A stretch of 38,232 nucleotides of DNA from CAYRMV01 sp964425255 (GTDB lineage: Bacteria > Bacteroidota > Bacteroidia > Flavobacteriales_D > Crocinitomicaceae), in assembly GCA_964425255.1 (NCBI GenBank), contig CAYRMV010000016.1:1-38232 (forward strand). Reading direction: 5' to 3'. The position numbers were made by a program, and so were the translations under genes. Below are positions 32,025 through 38,232 of the stretch, in pieces. Numbering within the stretch: the stretch's first letter is position 1; each line of letters opens with the position of its first letter. Under the pieces are notes generated by a model. That model ran no database searches. It saw only the letters and a list, made by a program, of their open reading frames with translations, and was not told the origin of the DNA.

Positions 32025-33806
32025 ATGGCAAAAACAGACTCGGCCGGTTGGGGTTCGCGTGTAGGTATGATCTTAGCAATGGCCGGAAATGCCGTTGGAT
32101 TAGGGAATTTTCTTCGTTTTCCTGTTCAAGCAATTGAAAATGGAGGAGGTGCATTTATTATCCCTTATTTGGTTTGCTTTCTCGTTATGGGAATTCCCTT
32201 GTTGTTTGTTGAATGGTCTGTTGGTCGCTTTGGTGGTCGAAGTGGTAATCACTCTACACCGTTTATTCTTGATGCGATGGACAAGCGCAAATTTTGGAAA
32301 TACATCGGTGTTTTTGGAATTTTCACCAACATTGCGGTAGCTGCATACTACTGTTATCTTGAATCATGGACATTATCCTATGTTTATCATTCGATTGCCG
32401 GAACTTTCAATGGAGAAACACAAGCTCAAGTTGCAACTTATTTCGGGAATTATTTGTCGTTTGATTCCTTTGAAAATGTGATTTTTTGGGTTCTTTGTTT
32501 GTTGTTGAATACCTGGATTTTATCCAAAGGATTGAGTGGAGGTGTAGAAAAAGCTGCTAAAATCGGAATGCCTTTGTTGCTTTTATTTGGGGCTTTTCTA
32601 GCTTACAGAGCGGTTACTATTGAGGCGGGTACAGATGGTGCTATCTTTAATGGTACAGAAGGACTCAATTTCTTATGGACACCAAATTATAGCACGATTT
32701 GGGATGCTAAAGTTTGGTTGGCTGCAGCAGGACAAATTTTCTTCACTTTATCCATCGGAATGGGCTCCATCCAATGTTATGCTTCTTACCTAAAAAGCAA
32801 AGATGACGTAGCACTTAACGCCATGTCAGCAGGTTGGATGAATGGATTTGTAGAAGTAGTTTTGGGATCGTCTATCATCATTCCTATCGCAGTTGGTTAC
32901 TTAGGAATTGACGGTCTGCGTGAATTATTAAGTGAAGGCGGTGGATTGGGATTAGGGTTTAAAACGCTACCTTATTTATTCGAACAATGGGGAGGTGTAA
33001 TCGGAACAGTAGCGGGAATTGCCTGGTTCGGCTTGCTGTTTTTTGCAGGTATAACTTCATCTTTGGCCATGGGTACACCTGTCATGGGCTTTCTGCAAGA
33101 TGAGTTTGGATGGAAACAAAAAAGTTCCGCTTGGACTTTTGGGTTAATTGTATTGATTCTGGGTTTACCAACGGTATTGTTTTTCCACTATGGTGTATTT
33201 GACGAATATGATTTTTGGGCAGGAACAGTTTCTCTCGTAGTCTTTGCGTTCATTGAAATCATTCTATATGCTTGGATTTTTGGAATGGATAAAGGATGGA
33301 AAGAAATTCAGTTGGGCGCAGATTTGCGTGTTCCAATTGTTTTCAAATTCATCATCAAGTATGTAACTCCTTTGTTGTTAGGCTGGGTTCTTTACAGCAG
33401 TATTCCAAGTATTTGGGACACTTTATCACACAAAGATTCCAAGAATAAAATTGCCTTTTATCAAGATTGGAATCAACTTGAAGCAAAATCTGAGTCACAA
33501 GACTCATTACTTCAGTTGAAAAAAGATTTCAAGCCAGAAATGCTCGATGAGGCAAAAGTTTCCGATGAACAATTAGATACAGATAAATCGTTGACATTTT
33601 CTACTTATTTATTGGTGAAAAAACAACGTGAATTAAATGAAATAATCAACAACGATAGTGCTCGTTTAGCTAAAATTGACCACGAAGAAAAAACAATGCT
33701 TTTCAAGAATTTAAGTAGAGCTTTGTTGTTATTCTTGTGGTTAGCGATCGCTTATTTTGTCTTTTTAGCTTATAAGAAACGTCAAAGAGAAGGGAGATTA
33801 ATATGA
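32025..33806 (+). CDS. NSS-family sodium-dependent transporter
   Basis: The 593-residue inner-membrane symporter has the LeuT fold. The hallmark NAVGLGNFLRFP (22-33) in TM1 contains the unwound substrate/sodium site, and GGGAFIIPYL follows. Substrates of this family are amino acids or related compounds. Bacterial NSS proteins are usually about 450-510 residues. Here a charged, helical stretch of about 100 residues (roughly 465-565, SHKDSKNKIAFYQDWNQLEAK onward) separates the penultimate and last TM segments. A -7-like TATCTTTC lies at 31995. The stop codon overlaps the ATG of a 39-residue membrane protein gene. Confidence 0.93.
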   Translation: MAKTDSAGWGSRVGMILAMAGNAVGLGNFLRFPVQAIENGGGAFIIPYLVCFLVMGIPLLFVEWSVGRFGGRSGNHSTPFILDAMDKRKFWKYIGVFGIFTNIAVAAYYCYLESWTLSYVYHSIAGTFNGETQAQVATYFGNYLSFDSFENVIFWVLCLLLNTWILSKGLSGGVEKAAKIGMPLLLLFGAFLAYRAVTIEAGTDGAIFNGTEGLNFLWTPNYSTIWDAKVWLAAAGQIFFTLSIGMGSIQCYASYLKSKDDVALNAMSAGWMNGFVEVVLGSSIIIPIAVGYLGIDGLRELLSEGGGLGLGFKTLPYLFEQWGGVIGTVAGIAWFGLLFFAGITSSLAMGTPVMGFLQDEFGWKQKSSAWTFGLIVLILGLPTVLFFHYGVFDEYDFWAGTVSLVVFAFIEIILYAWIFGMDKGWKEIQLGADLRVPIVFKFIIKYVTPLLLGWVLYSSIPSIWDTLSHKDSKNKIAFYQDWNQLEAKSESQDSLLQLKKDFKPEMLDEAKVSDEQLDTDKSLTFSTYLLVKKQRELNEIINNDSARLAKIDHEEKTMLFKNLSRALLLFLWLAIAYFVFLAYKKRQREGRLI

Positions 33807-33922
33807 ATTCAGAAGCTTTAACTATGATGGCTGTCACGCAAATTATATTCGTTGCAGCTACAATTTATTTCTTTATTAAAGTTCTTCGTGTAAAACCGAA
33901 GGAGGAAGAACCTGAAGAATAA
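33803..33922 (+). CDS. 39-residue membrane protein, likely NSS transporter small subunit
   Basis: The ORF starts with an ATGA overlap on the transporter stop and encodes MNSEALTMMAVTQIIFVAAT, then IYFFIKVLRV and an acidic tail (KPKEEEPEE). It has one membrane segment with a cytoplasmic-type charged end. The genetic arrangement is that of MetP/MetS in Corynebacterium, where a tiny membrane protein is required with an NSS methionine/alanine carrier. No clear sequence identity to MetS is claimed. The overlap and the clean codon pattern support a real, translationally coupled gene. Confidence 0.8.
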   Translation: MNSEALTMMAVTQIIFVAATIYFFIKVLRVKPKEEEPEE

Positions 33923-33928
33923 TACGAT

Positions 33929-34810
33929 ATGTCTTTGCCTACTACTTCATTTTCAAAAAAATCAAGACGCGCAATTTTGATTTTTGCTATTTCCATTGTG
34001 GGAGTAGTTTTAATTCCGCGGACTATTTTTTTGTTTCGTGAACCAACGAAGCTAAGCATTCATCAATCCGATTTTGAAAAAAAAGCGTTTCAAGAAGCTC
34101 GATTTGATGAGTCAAATTACAATCAAAAACAAGATTATAAAAAAGGAAGTAAATTTTCCGTACCAGACAAAAAATTCGATCCGAATACGTATGTGGCTTC
34201 CGATTGGATCAAATTGGGTTTATCTCCCAAACAAGCCGAAGTTTTAATGAAATTCGGAAAAAGAGGTTTTCGTTCGAATGAAGACCTGAAAAAAGTTTTT
34301 GTCATTTCAGATGAACTCTTCGCTTTGATTAAAGATTCTACTTTTTATTCTGAAAAGCAAGTATACAAACCAGCTGCTGAAAGCACAAATACAGAGTCTA
34401 AAAAGAGTGTTTTAATTGCCATTAATTCAGCTTCGGAAGAAGAGTTGATGCGCATTCCGGGTGTGGGTTCATTTTTTGCGAAATCGATTATCAAACGTCG
34501 AGATCAACTGGGTGGATATGTCTCGAAAGATCAAGTTTTAGAAGCTTGGAAAATGACTCCAGAAAAACTCGAAGAAATCAATCCTTTTTTCACCATCGAT
34601 ATCCAAGATGTGAAAAAAATCAATATCAACACCGCGCAAACAGAAGATTTAAAAAATCATCCCTATATTTCTTGGAATGTTGCGAATTCCATCGTAAAAT
34701 TGCGCGCTCAAAAAGGCGGGACCTTTCAATCGGTAGAGGATATTCGAAAATCAGTGTTGATTGACGCAGATTTATTTGCCAAATTGAAACCGTATTTAAT
34801 GGTAGAATAA
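33929..34810 (+). CDS. membrane-anchored helix-hairpin-helix protein (ComEA-like)
   Basis: The 293-residue protein has an N-terminal membrane anchor (about 14-34, AILIFAISIVGVVLIP) and a linker. At least three HhH-type units follow: around 92-125 (WIKLGLSPKQAEVLMKFGKRGFRS), 163-205 (NSASEEELMRIPGVGSFFAKSIIKRRDQLGGY) and 233-275 (NINTAQTEDLKNHPYISWNVANSIVKLRAQKGGTF). HhH units bind DNA without sequence specificity; ComEA-type proteins take up DNA in the periplasm. A role in competence is inference. It lies 6 bp after the small-subunit gene, and 1 bp separates it from apt. Confidence 0.88.
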   Translation: MSLPTTSFSKKSRRAILIFAISIVGVVLIPRTIFLFREPTKLSIHQSDFEKKAFQEARFDESNYNQKQDYKKGSKFSVPDKKFDPNTYVASDWIKLGLSPKQAEVLMKFGKRGFRSNEDLKKVFVISDELFALIKDSTFYSEKQVYKPAAESTNTESKKSVLIAINSASEEELMRIPGVGSFFAKSIIKRRDQLGGYVSKDQVLEAWKMTPEKLEEINPFFTIDIQDVKKININTAQTEDLKNHPYISWNVANSIVKLRAQKGGTFQSVEDIRKSVLIDADLFAKLKPYLMVE

Positions 34811-34811
34811 A

Positions 34812-35339
34812 ATGATCGAAACAAAAGTAAAAGCGGCCATCCGAGATGTGGTGGATTTTCCTAAACCAGGAATAATTTTTAAAGACATCACCCCAATTAT
34901 GATGAATCCGACTTTGTCGCAAGAAATCATAGATCACTTGGTGGAAGCTTACAAAGACCAAAAATTAGACAAAATTGTAGGTATCGAATCACGTGGCTTC
35001 TTATTTGGATTTCCTTTGGCTGTTCGTTTGGGTGTTCCTTTTGTCTTGATTCGAAAAAAAGGGAAATTACCCTACGAAAAAGTATCATTGGATTATGATT
35101 TGGAATACGGAAGTGCGACTATCGAAATTCATACGGATGCAATTGAAAAAGGAGATCGCGTGTTGATTCACGATGATTTATTGGCTACTGGAGGATCAGC
35201 GGCAGCGGCTGCAGAATTGGTAAAATCTCAAGGAGGAGAAGTTGTTTCCTTCAATTTTTTAGTCAATTTAGAATTTTTAGGAGGTGCAGAAAAACTAAAA
35301 CAATACTCAGAGAATATTGTTAATTTAGCGAACTATTAA
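34812..35339 (+). CDS. apt: adenine phosphoribosyltransferase
   Basis: The 175-residue type I phosphoribosyltransferase makes AMP from adenine and PRPP. The PRPP-binding motif VLIHDDLLATGGS lies at 117-129, and VGIESRGFLFG (57-66) and the DFPKPGIIFKDITP segment are APT signatures. APT also recycles adenine released from methylthioadenosine, so it complements the mtn genes functionally though it is not near them. It starts 1 bp after the HhH stop. Confidence 0.97.
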   Translation: MIETKVKAAIRDVVDFPKPGIIFKDITPIMMNPTLSQEIIDHLVEAYKDQKLDKIVGIESRGFLFGFPLAVRLGVPFVLIRKKGKLPYEKVSLDYDLEYGSATIEIHTDAIEKGDRVLIHDDLLATGGSAAAAAELVKSQGGEVVSFNFLVNLEFLGGAEKLKQYSENIVNLANY

Positions 35340-35370
35340 AAAAAATAATACCCCAAAACTGAAATTTGTC

Positions 35371-36510
35371 ATGTATTTCGAAGCAAATGAAAACCAAAAA
35401 ATGATCGCGCAAATGGTGCGTGATTTTGCGGAAAGAGAAATCCGTCCATACTTTATGGAATGGGATGAAACACAGGAATTCCCTGTTCATGTATTTAAAA
35501 AATTAGGAGAACTTGGTTTGATGGGAGTTTTTATCCCAGAAGAATATGGAGGTTCAGGTTTCGGTTACCACGAATACATTACGGTGGTTTCAGAAATCGC
35601 CAAAGTTTGTGGATCAATCGGTTTGTCTGTTGCTGCTCACAATTCGTTGTGTACTGGACATATTTATTACCATGCTTCCGAAGAGCAAAAGAAAAAATAC
35701 CTGCCCAAATTGGCTACTGCTGAGTGGATCGGAGCATGGGGCTTAACGGAAACAGGAACTGGTTCGGATGCAGGTGGAATGAACACAACTGCTGTTCGCG
35801 ATGGTGATCATTGGGTTTTGAATGGATCAAAGAATTTTATCACGCACGGAAAATCAGGGGATGTATCTGTAGTTATTGCTCGCACAGGTGCAAAAGGAGA
35901 TTCAAGAGGAATGTCTGCTTTCATCATTGAAAAAGGAACACCTGGTTTCTCAGCTGGTAAAAAAGAAAATAAATTAGGAATGCGTGCTTCTGAAACGTGT
36001 GAATTGATTTTTGAAAATTGCCGTATTCCTGCCGAAAATTTAATCGGAAAAGAAGGAGAAGGATTTTTACAAGCCATGCAAATCCTAGACGGTGGCCGAA
36101 TTTCAATTGGTGCTTTGTCGTTAGGTATTGCAAAAGGAGCTTACGAAGCAGCATTGAAATATTCCAAAGAAAGAGAACAATTTGGAAAGCCAATTTCGCA
36201 ATTCCAAGCAATTGGGTTTAAGCTTGCGGACATGGCAACCGAAATTTTCGCTTCTGAATTGATGTTACATCATGCAGCTGAATTAAAAAACAATAAGAAA
36301 CCAATGACAACTGAGTCTGCCATGGCAAAGTATTATTCGTCAGAAGTTGCTTGTAAAGTTTCCAACGAAGCGGTTCAGATTTTTGGAGGTTATGGATACA
36401 CAAAAGACTTTCCTGCTGAGAAGTTTTACCGCGATGCTAAGTTGTGTACAATCGGAGAAGGAACTTCCGAAATTCAGAAATTAGTTATTTCAAGAAATAT
36501 TTTGAAATAA
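35371..36510 (+). CDS. acyl-CoA dehydrogenase
   Basis: The 379-residue FAD-dependent enzyme forms a trans-2 double bond in acyl-CoA. Signatures are WGLTETGTGSDAGG (FAD/substrate loop, about 127-140), FGKPISQFQAIGFKLADMATE, QIFGGYGYTKDFPAEKFYRDAK, and the C-terminal GEGTSEIQKLVI with Glu363 at the position of the catalytic base. Short/branched-chain type ACADs of this length are common in Bacteroidota; the chain length preference is not readable. It is 31 bp after apt. Confidence 0.95.
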   Translation: MYFEANENQKMIAQMVRDFAEREIRPYFMEWDETQEFPVHVFKKLGELGLMGVFIPEEYGGSGFGYHEYITVVSEIAKVCGSIGLSVAAHNSLCTGHIYYHASEEQKKKYLPKLATAEWIGAWGLTETGTGSDAGGMNTTAVRDGDHWVLNGSKNFITHGKSGDVSVVIARTGAKGDSRGMSAFIIEKGTPGFSAGKKENKLGMRASETCELIFENCRIPAENLIGKEGEGFLQAMQILDGGRISIGALSLGIAKGAYEAALKYSKEREQFGKPISQFQAIGFKLADMATEIFASELMLHHAAELKNNKKPMTTESAMAKYYSSEVACKVSNEAVQIFGGYGYTKDFPAEKFYRDAKLCTIGEGTSEIQKLVISRNILK

Positions 36511-36511
36511 A

Positions 36512-36542
36512 TTTGTTTTTTTAAAAATTGAAGTTATCTTTG
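36512..36542 (+). promoter_or_regulatory. rpsU promoter
   Basis: TTTG (36512-36515), a 19-nt spacer and TATCTTTG (36535-36542) are a consensus Bacteroidota promoter immediately after the acyl-CoA dehydrogenase stop and 34 nt before the rpsU ATG. Confidence 0.8.
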
Positions 36543-36576
36543 CACTCCAATTTTGAAATTTAATTAAAATAAAAAT

Positions 36577-36768
36577 ATGTTAATCATTCCAGTAAAAGAG
36601 GGCGAAAACATCGAGAGAGCGCTTAAGAAGTATAAGAAAAAATACGACAAAACAAATGTGATGCGTGAATTACGTAGCCGTAAAGAATTCACAAAACCAT
36701 CTGTAATTTCTCGTCAAGAAAGAATTCGTGCTGCTTACAAAGAAAGAATGATTTCTGCAGAACAATAA
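36577..36768 (+). CDS. rpsU: 30S ribosomal protein S21
   Basis: The 63-residue basic protein begins MLIIPVKEGENIERALKKYKK, with the family RRF-like ELRSRKEFTKPS centre and a basic end. S21 sits near the anti-Shine-Dalgarno end of 16S rRNA; in Bacteroidota it is linked to the low use of SD sequences. It has its own promoter and a terminator-like hairpin 25 bp downstream, which overlaps the xerC start. Confidence 0.97.
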   Translation: MLIIPVKEGENIERALKKYKKKYDKTNVMRELRSRKEFTKPSVISRQERIRAAYKERMISAEQ

Positions 36769-36793
36769 GAAACATTTCTGTGAAAAATACGTT

Positions 36794-36823
36794 AAGGAGT
36801 ACGATGAGTACTCCTTTTTTTTT
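36794..36823 (+). terminator. rpsU terminator overlapping the xerC start codon
   Basis: AAGGAGTAC (36794-36802) pairs perfectly with GTACTCCTT (36808-36816) around the loop GATGA, followed by nine T (36815-36823). The xerC ATG (36804-36806) lies in the loop, and the T tract encodes its Pro-Phe-Phe-Leu. It is both a textbook intrinsic terminator and part of the next coding sequence. Confidence 0.85.
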
Positions 36824-37703
36824 GGTTGAACATTTTGAAGATTACCTCCGAATCGAAAAAAGATATTCGGAACACACCTTACTTGCCTATCGAAAAGATG
36901 TGGAACAGTTCATCGATTTTGCAGGAGTCTCCAAAGATGCCGATTTAAAAGAAATCAATCATAAGTTGATTCGAGGGTGGATGGTCTCCATGCTAGAAGA
37001 AGGGTTAGTTGCAAAAACAGTTAATCGAAAAATTTCTTCATTACGCACTTTTTTAAAATGGTGCTTAAAAAACAATTACATAGAGTCAAACCCTGCCAAA
37101 CTAATTGAAGGCCCAAAACAACAAAAACGGTTACCTGTATTTGTTCAGGAAAAAGACATGGAGGAATTCAGTGAAGAGAGCTCCTTTTTTACCAATGATT
37201 TTGAAGGAAAGCGAGATCAACTGATGTTGGAGTTGTTTTATCAAACAGGAATTCGATTATCTGAACTAATAAACTTAAAACTGAAAGATATTTCAAACGA
37301 TACTATTCGAGTTGTTGGAAAAAGAAACAAAGAAAGAATTATTCCTATTTCAAAAGAACTACACGATTTAGTGTTAAGCTACCAAAAGGAAAAGATGAAT
37401 TCAGGATTAACGAGTGATTTCCTTTTCGTGTTAATAAATGACAAAATTCTCTACCCAAAGTTTGTTTATAGAAAAATTAATTACTACCTTGGTAGGGCAG
37501 CAAGGATGGAAAAACGGAGTCCGCATGTGTTGAGGCATACGTTTGCAACACACATGATGAACAATGGAGCGGGGCTGGAGATCTTGAAAGAGATTTTAGG
37601 TCATGCCAATTTATCAGCGACACAAGTTTATACCCATAACTCGTTTGCACAGTTAACTAATATTTATTCACAAGCTCACCCACGTGGGCACAAAAAAGAT
37701 TAG
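36804..37703 (+). CDS. xerC: tyrosine recombinase XerC
   Basis: The 299-residue integrase-fold recombinase resolves chromosome dimers at dif with XerD. Catalytic residues, counted from the ATG at 36804, are Arg151 (YQTGIRLSEL), His241 and Arg244 (PHVLRHTFATHM), His267 (LGHANLSATQ) and Tyr276 (VYTHNSF). The N-terminal SAM-like DNA-binding domain starts at VEHFEDYLRIEKRYSEHTLLAYRKD. A GTG at 36780 would add 8 residues ahead of the hairpin. The ATG start gives the usual length but sits in the hairpin loop. It is followed by hpf after 3 bp. Confidence 0.93.
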   Translation: MSTPFFLVEHFEDYLRIEKRYSEHTLLAYRKDVEQFIDFAGVSKDADLKEINHKLIRGWMVSMLEEGLVAKTVNRKISSLRTFLKWCLKNNYIESNPAKLIEGPKQQKRLPVFVQEKDMEEFSEESSFFTNDFEGKRDQLMLELFYQTGIRLSELINLKLKDISNDTIRVVGKRNKERIIPISKELHDLVLSYQKEKMNSGLTSDFLFVLINDKILYPKFVYRKINYYLGRAARMEKRSPHVLRHTFATHMMNNGAGLEILKEILGHANLSATQVYTHNSFAQLTNIYSQAHPRGHKKD

Positions 37704-37706
37704 ATT

Positions 37707-37997
37707 ATGGATATCCAAGTGCATTCAATTCATTTCACGGCAGATCAAAAGTTGATTAACCATATTAATGAAAAGATTTCAAAATTGAGTTTGTTCTTTG
37801 ATCAAATCATTGCAAGCGAAGTTTTTTTACGATTAGACAAAAACACTGAGAAAGAAAATAAGATCACTGAGATAAAGGTGTTGATTCCAGGAAAGGAATT
37901 GTTTGCCAAAAAACAATGTAAATCATTTGAAGAAGCTGCGGACTTGGTAGTAGAAGCTTTGAGAAAGCAAATAATTAAACACAAAGAGAAAAATTAG
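37707..37997 (+). CDS. hpf: ribosome hibernation promoting factor (short HPF/RaiA)
   Basis: The 96-residue protein has the S30AE/HPF fold: MDIQVHSIHFTADQKLINHINEKISKLSLFFD and the final KSFEEAADLVVEALRKQIIKHKEK helix. The short form lacks the C-terminal dimerisation domain of long HPF. It binds the 30S decoding region in stationary phase. Placed 3 bp after xerC, it shares its transcript and is closed by a strong terminator. Confidence 0.93.
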   Translation: MDIQVHSIHFTADQKLINHINEKISKLSLFFDQIIASEVFLRLDKNTEKENKITEIKVLIPGKELFAKKQCKSFEEAADLVVEALRKQIIKHKEKN

Positions 37998-38022
37998 ATA
38001 TAATTAATAATGAATAGGTTAT

Positions 38023-38054
38023 AACGGAAGTAGTCAATTGCTTCCGTTTTTTTT
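38023..38054 (+). terminator. intrinsic terminator after hpf
   Basis: AACGGAAG (38023-38030) pairs perfectly with CTTCCGTT (38041-38048) around a 10-nt loop, followed by eight T (38047-38054). Confidence 0.9.
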
Positions 38055-38085
38055 GAAAAAAAATGAAATTTTTTCAATTAAATGC

Positions 38086-38115
38086 TTGCAGATTCAGAAA
38101 TACTACTTACATTTG
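38086..38115 (+). promoter_or_regulatory. stable-RNA promoter of the tRNA operon
   Basis: TTG (38086-38088), a 19-nt spacer and TACATTTG (38108-38115) match the Bacteroidota consensus, about 63 nt before the tRNA. The leader contains AAAAAGTTCTTTAAAA (38149-38155 region), resembling rRNA-operon leaders of the phylum. Confidence 0.75.
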
Positions 38116-38178
38116 CAAACCCAAACGGGAAATAAAAAGAAAAAGTTCTTTAAAATTAGATTACCAAATTCAATTTTT

Positions 38179-38232
38179 GCCGGTGTAGCTCAGTTGGCTA
38201 GAGCAGCTGATTTGTAATCAGCAGGTCGGGGG
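38179..38232 (+). tRNA. tRNA-Thr (anticodon TGT), cut by the window end
   Basis: The acceptor strand GCCGGTG, D-arm (AGCTCAGTTGGCTAGAGC) and anticodon arm GCTGA-TTTGTAA-TCAGC are visible. The anticodon TGT reads ACA threonine codons. The window ends in the variable loop/T-arm start. In Bacteroidota this gene usually opens a tRNA-Thr/Tyr/Gly...tuf-secE-nusG cluster, which may continue beyond the edge. Confidence 0.95.

Overview
This window comes from the chromosome of a member of the Bacteroidota, most likely order Flavobacteriales and perhaps close to Crocinitomicaceae/Fluviicola (the genus level is inference). The supporting signs are AT-rich DNA, start codons without Shine-Dalgarno sequences, many TAnnTTTG -7 promoter boxes, several proteins with type IX secretion system (T9SS) sorting domains, a CarboxypepD_reg/TonB receptor paired with a DUF4249 lipoprotein, and DUF5686 and DUF2851 proteins.

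Layout. 1-1479: an IS4-family insertion sequence with clean ends, a 9-bp target duplication and a transposase stopped by one in-frame TGA. 1514-5029: a large T9SS-secreted beta-propeller-like protein whose DNA composition changes near its 3' end. 5084-6207 (minus): an OhrR-type 1-Cys peroxide regulator and a glutathione peroxidase, with two palindromic operator-like sites bracketing the peroxidase promoter. 6444-10155: LOG-family protein, TlyA methyltransferase, and an amino-acid permease behind a composite of dispersed intergenic repeats. 10368-13494: TonB receptor and DUF4249 lipoprotein. 13552-16739: a five-repeat secreted protein, pyrF, a 0.7-kb array of 157-bp tandem repeats carrying an inserted palindromic element, and an Omp85-type barrel. 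16845-24122: a scattered methionine salvage group, mtnB-mtnD-(broken OM barrel gene)-mtnC-(YdeI-like, DUF5686)-mtnA. 24328-29390: a small barrel-like protein, a choice-of-anchor L T9SS protein, and a 1087-residue T9SS type B protein with two C-type lectin domains. 29554-38232: a run of plus-strand housekeeping genes (DUF2851, PspC, RmlD-like reductase, NSS transporter with a 39-residue companion, HhH protein, apt, acyl-CoA dehydrogenase, rpsU, xerC, hpf) ending in a tRNA-Thr cut by the window edge.

How the genes work together. MtnA, MtnB, MtnC and MtnD together cover methylthioribose-1-phosphate to the keto acid precursor of methionine. Most of these genes have their own TAnnTTTG box, so they look like a neighbourhood rather than one operon. 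The OhrR/GPx pair looks like a self-contained peroxide response. The surface proteins (T9SS cargo, TonB/DUF4249, barrels) are typical of a gliding or polymer-using Bacteroidota cell envelope.

The least explained material is intergenic: at least four families of small dispersed repeats (a covarying hairpin, a palindrome with covarying arms, CTAA arrays, and bipartite 60-90-bp elements) are mixed and inserted into each other between genes. I found no CRISPR array, prophage or recognised defence system.
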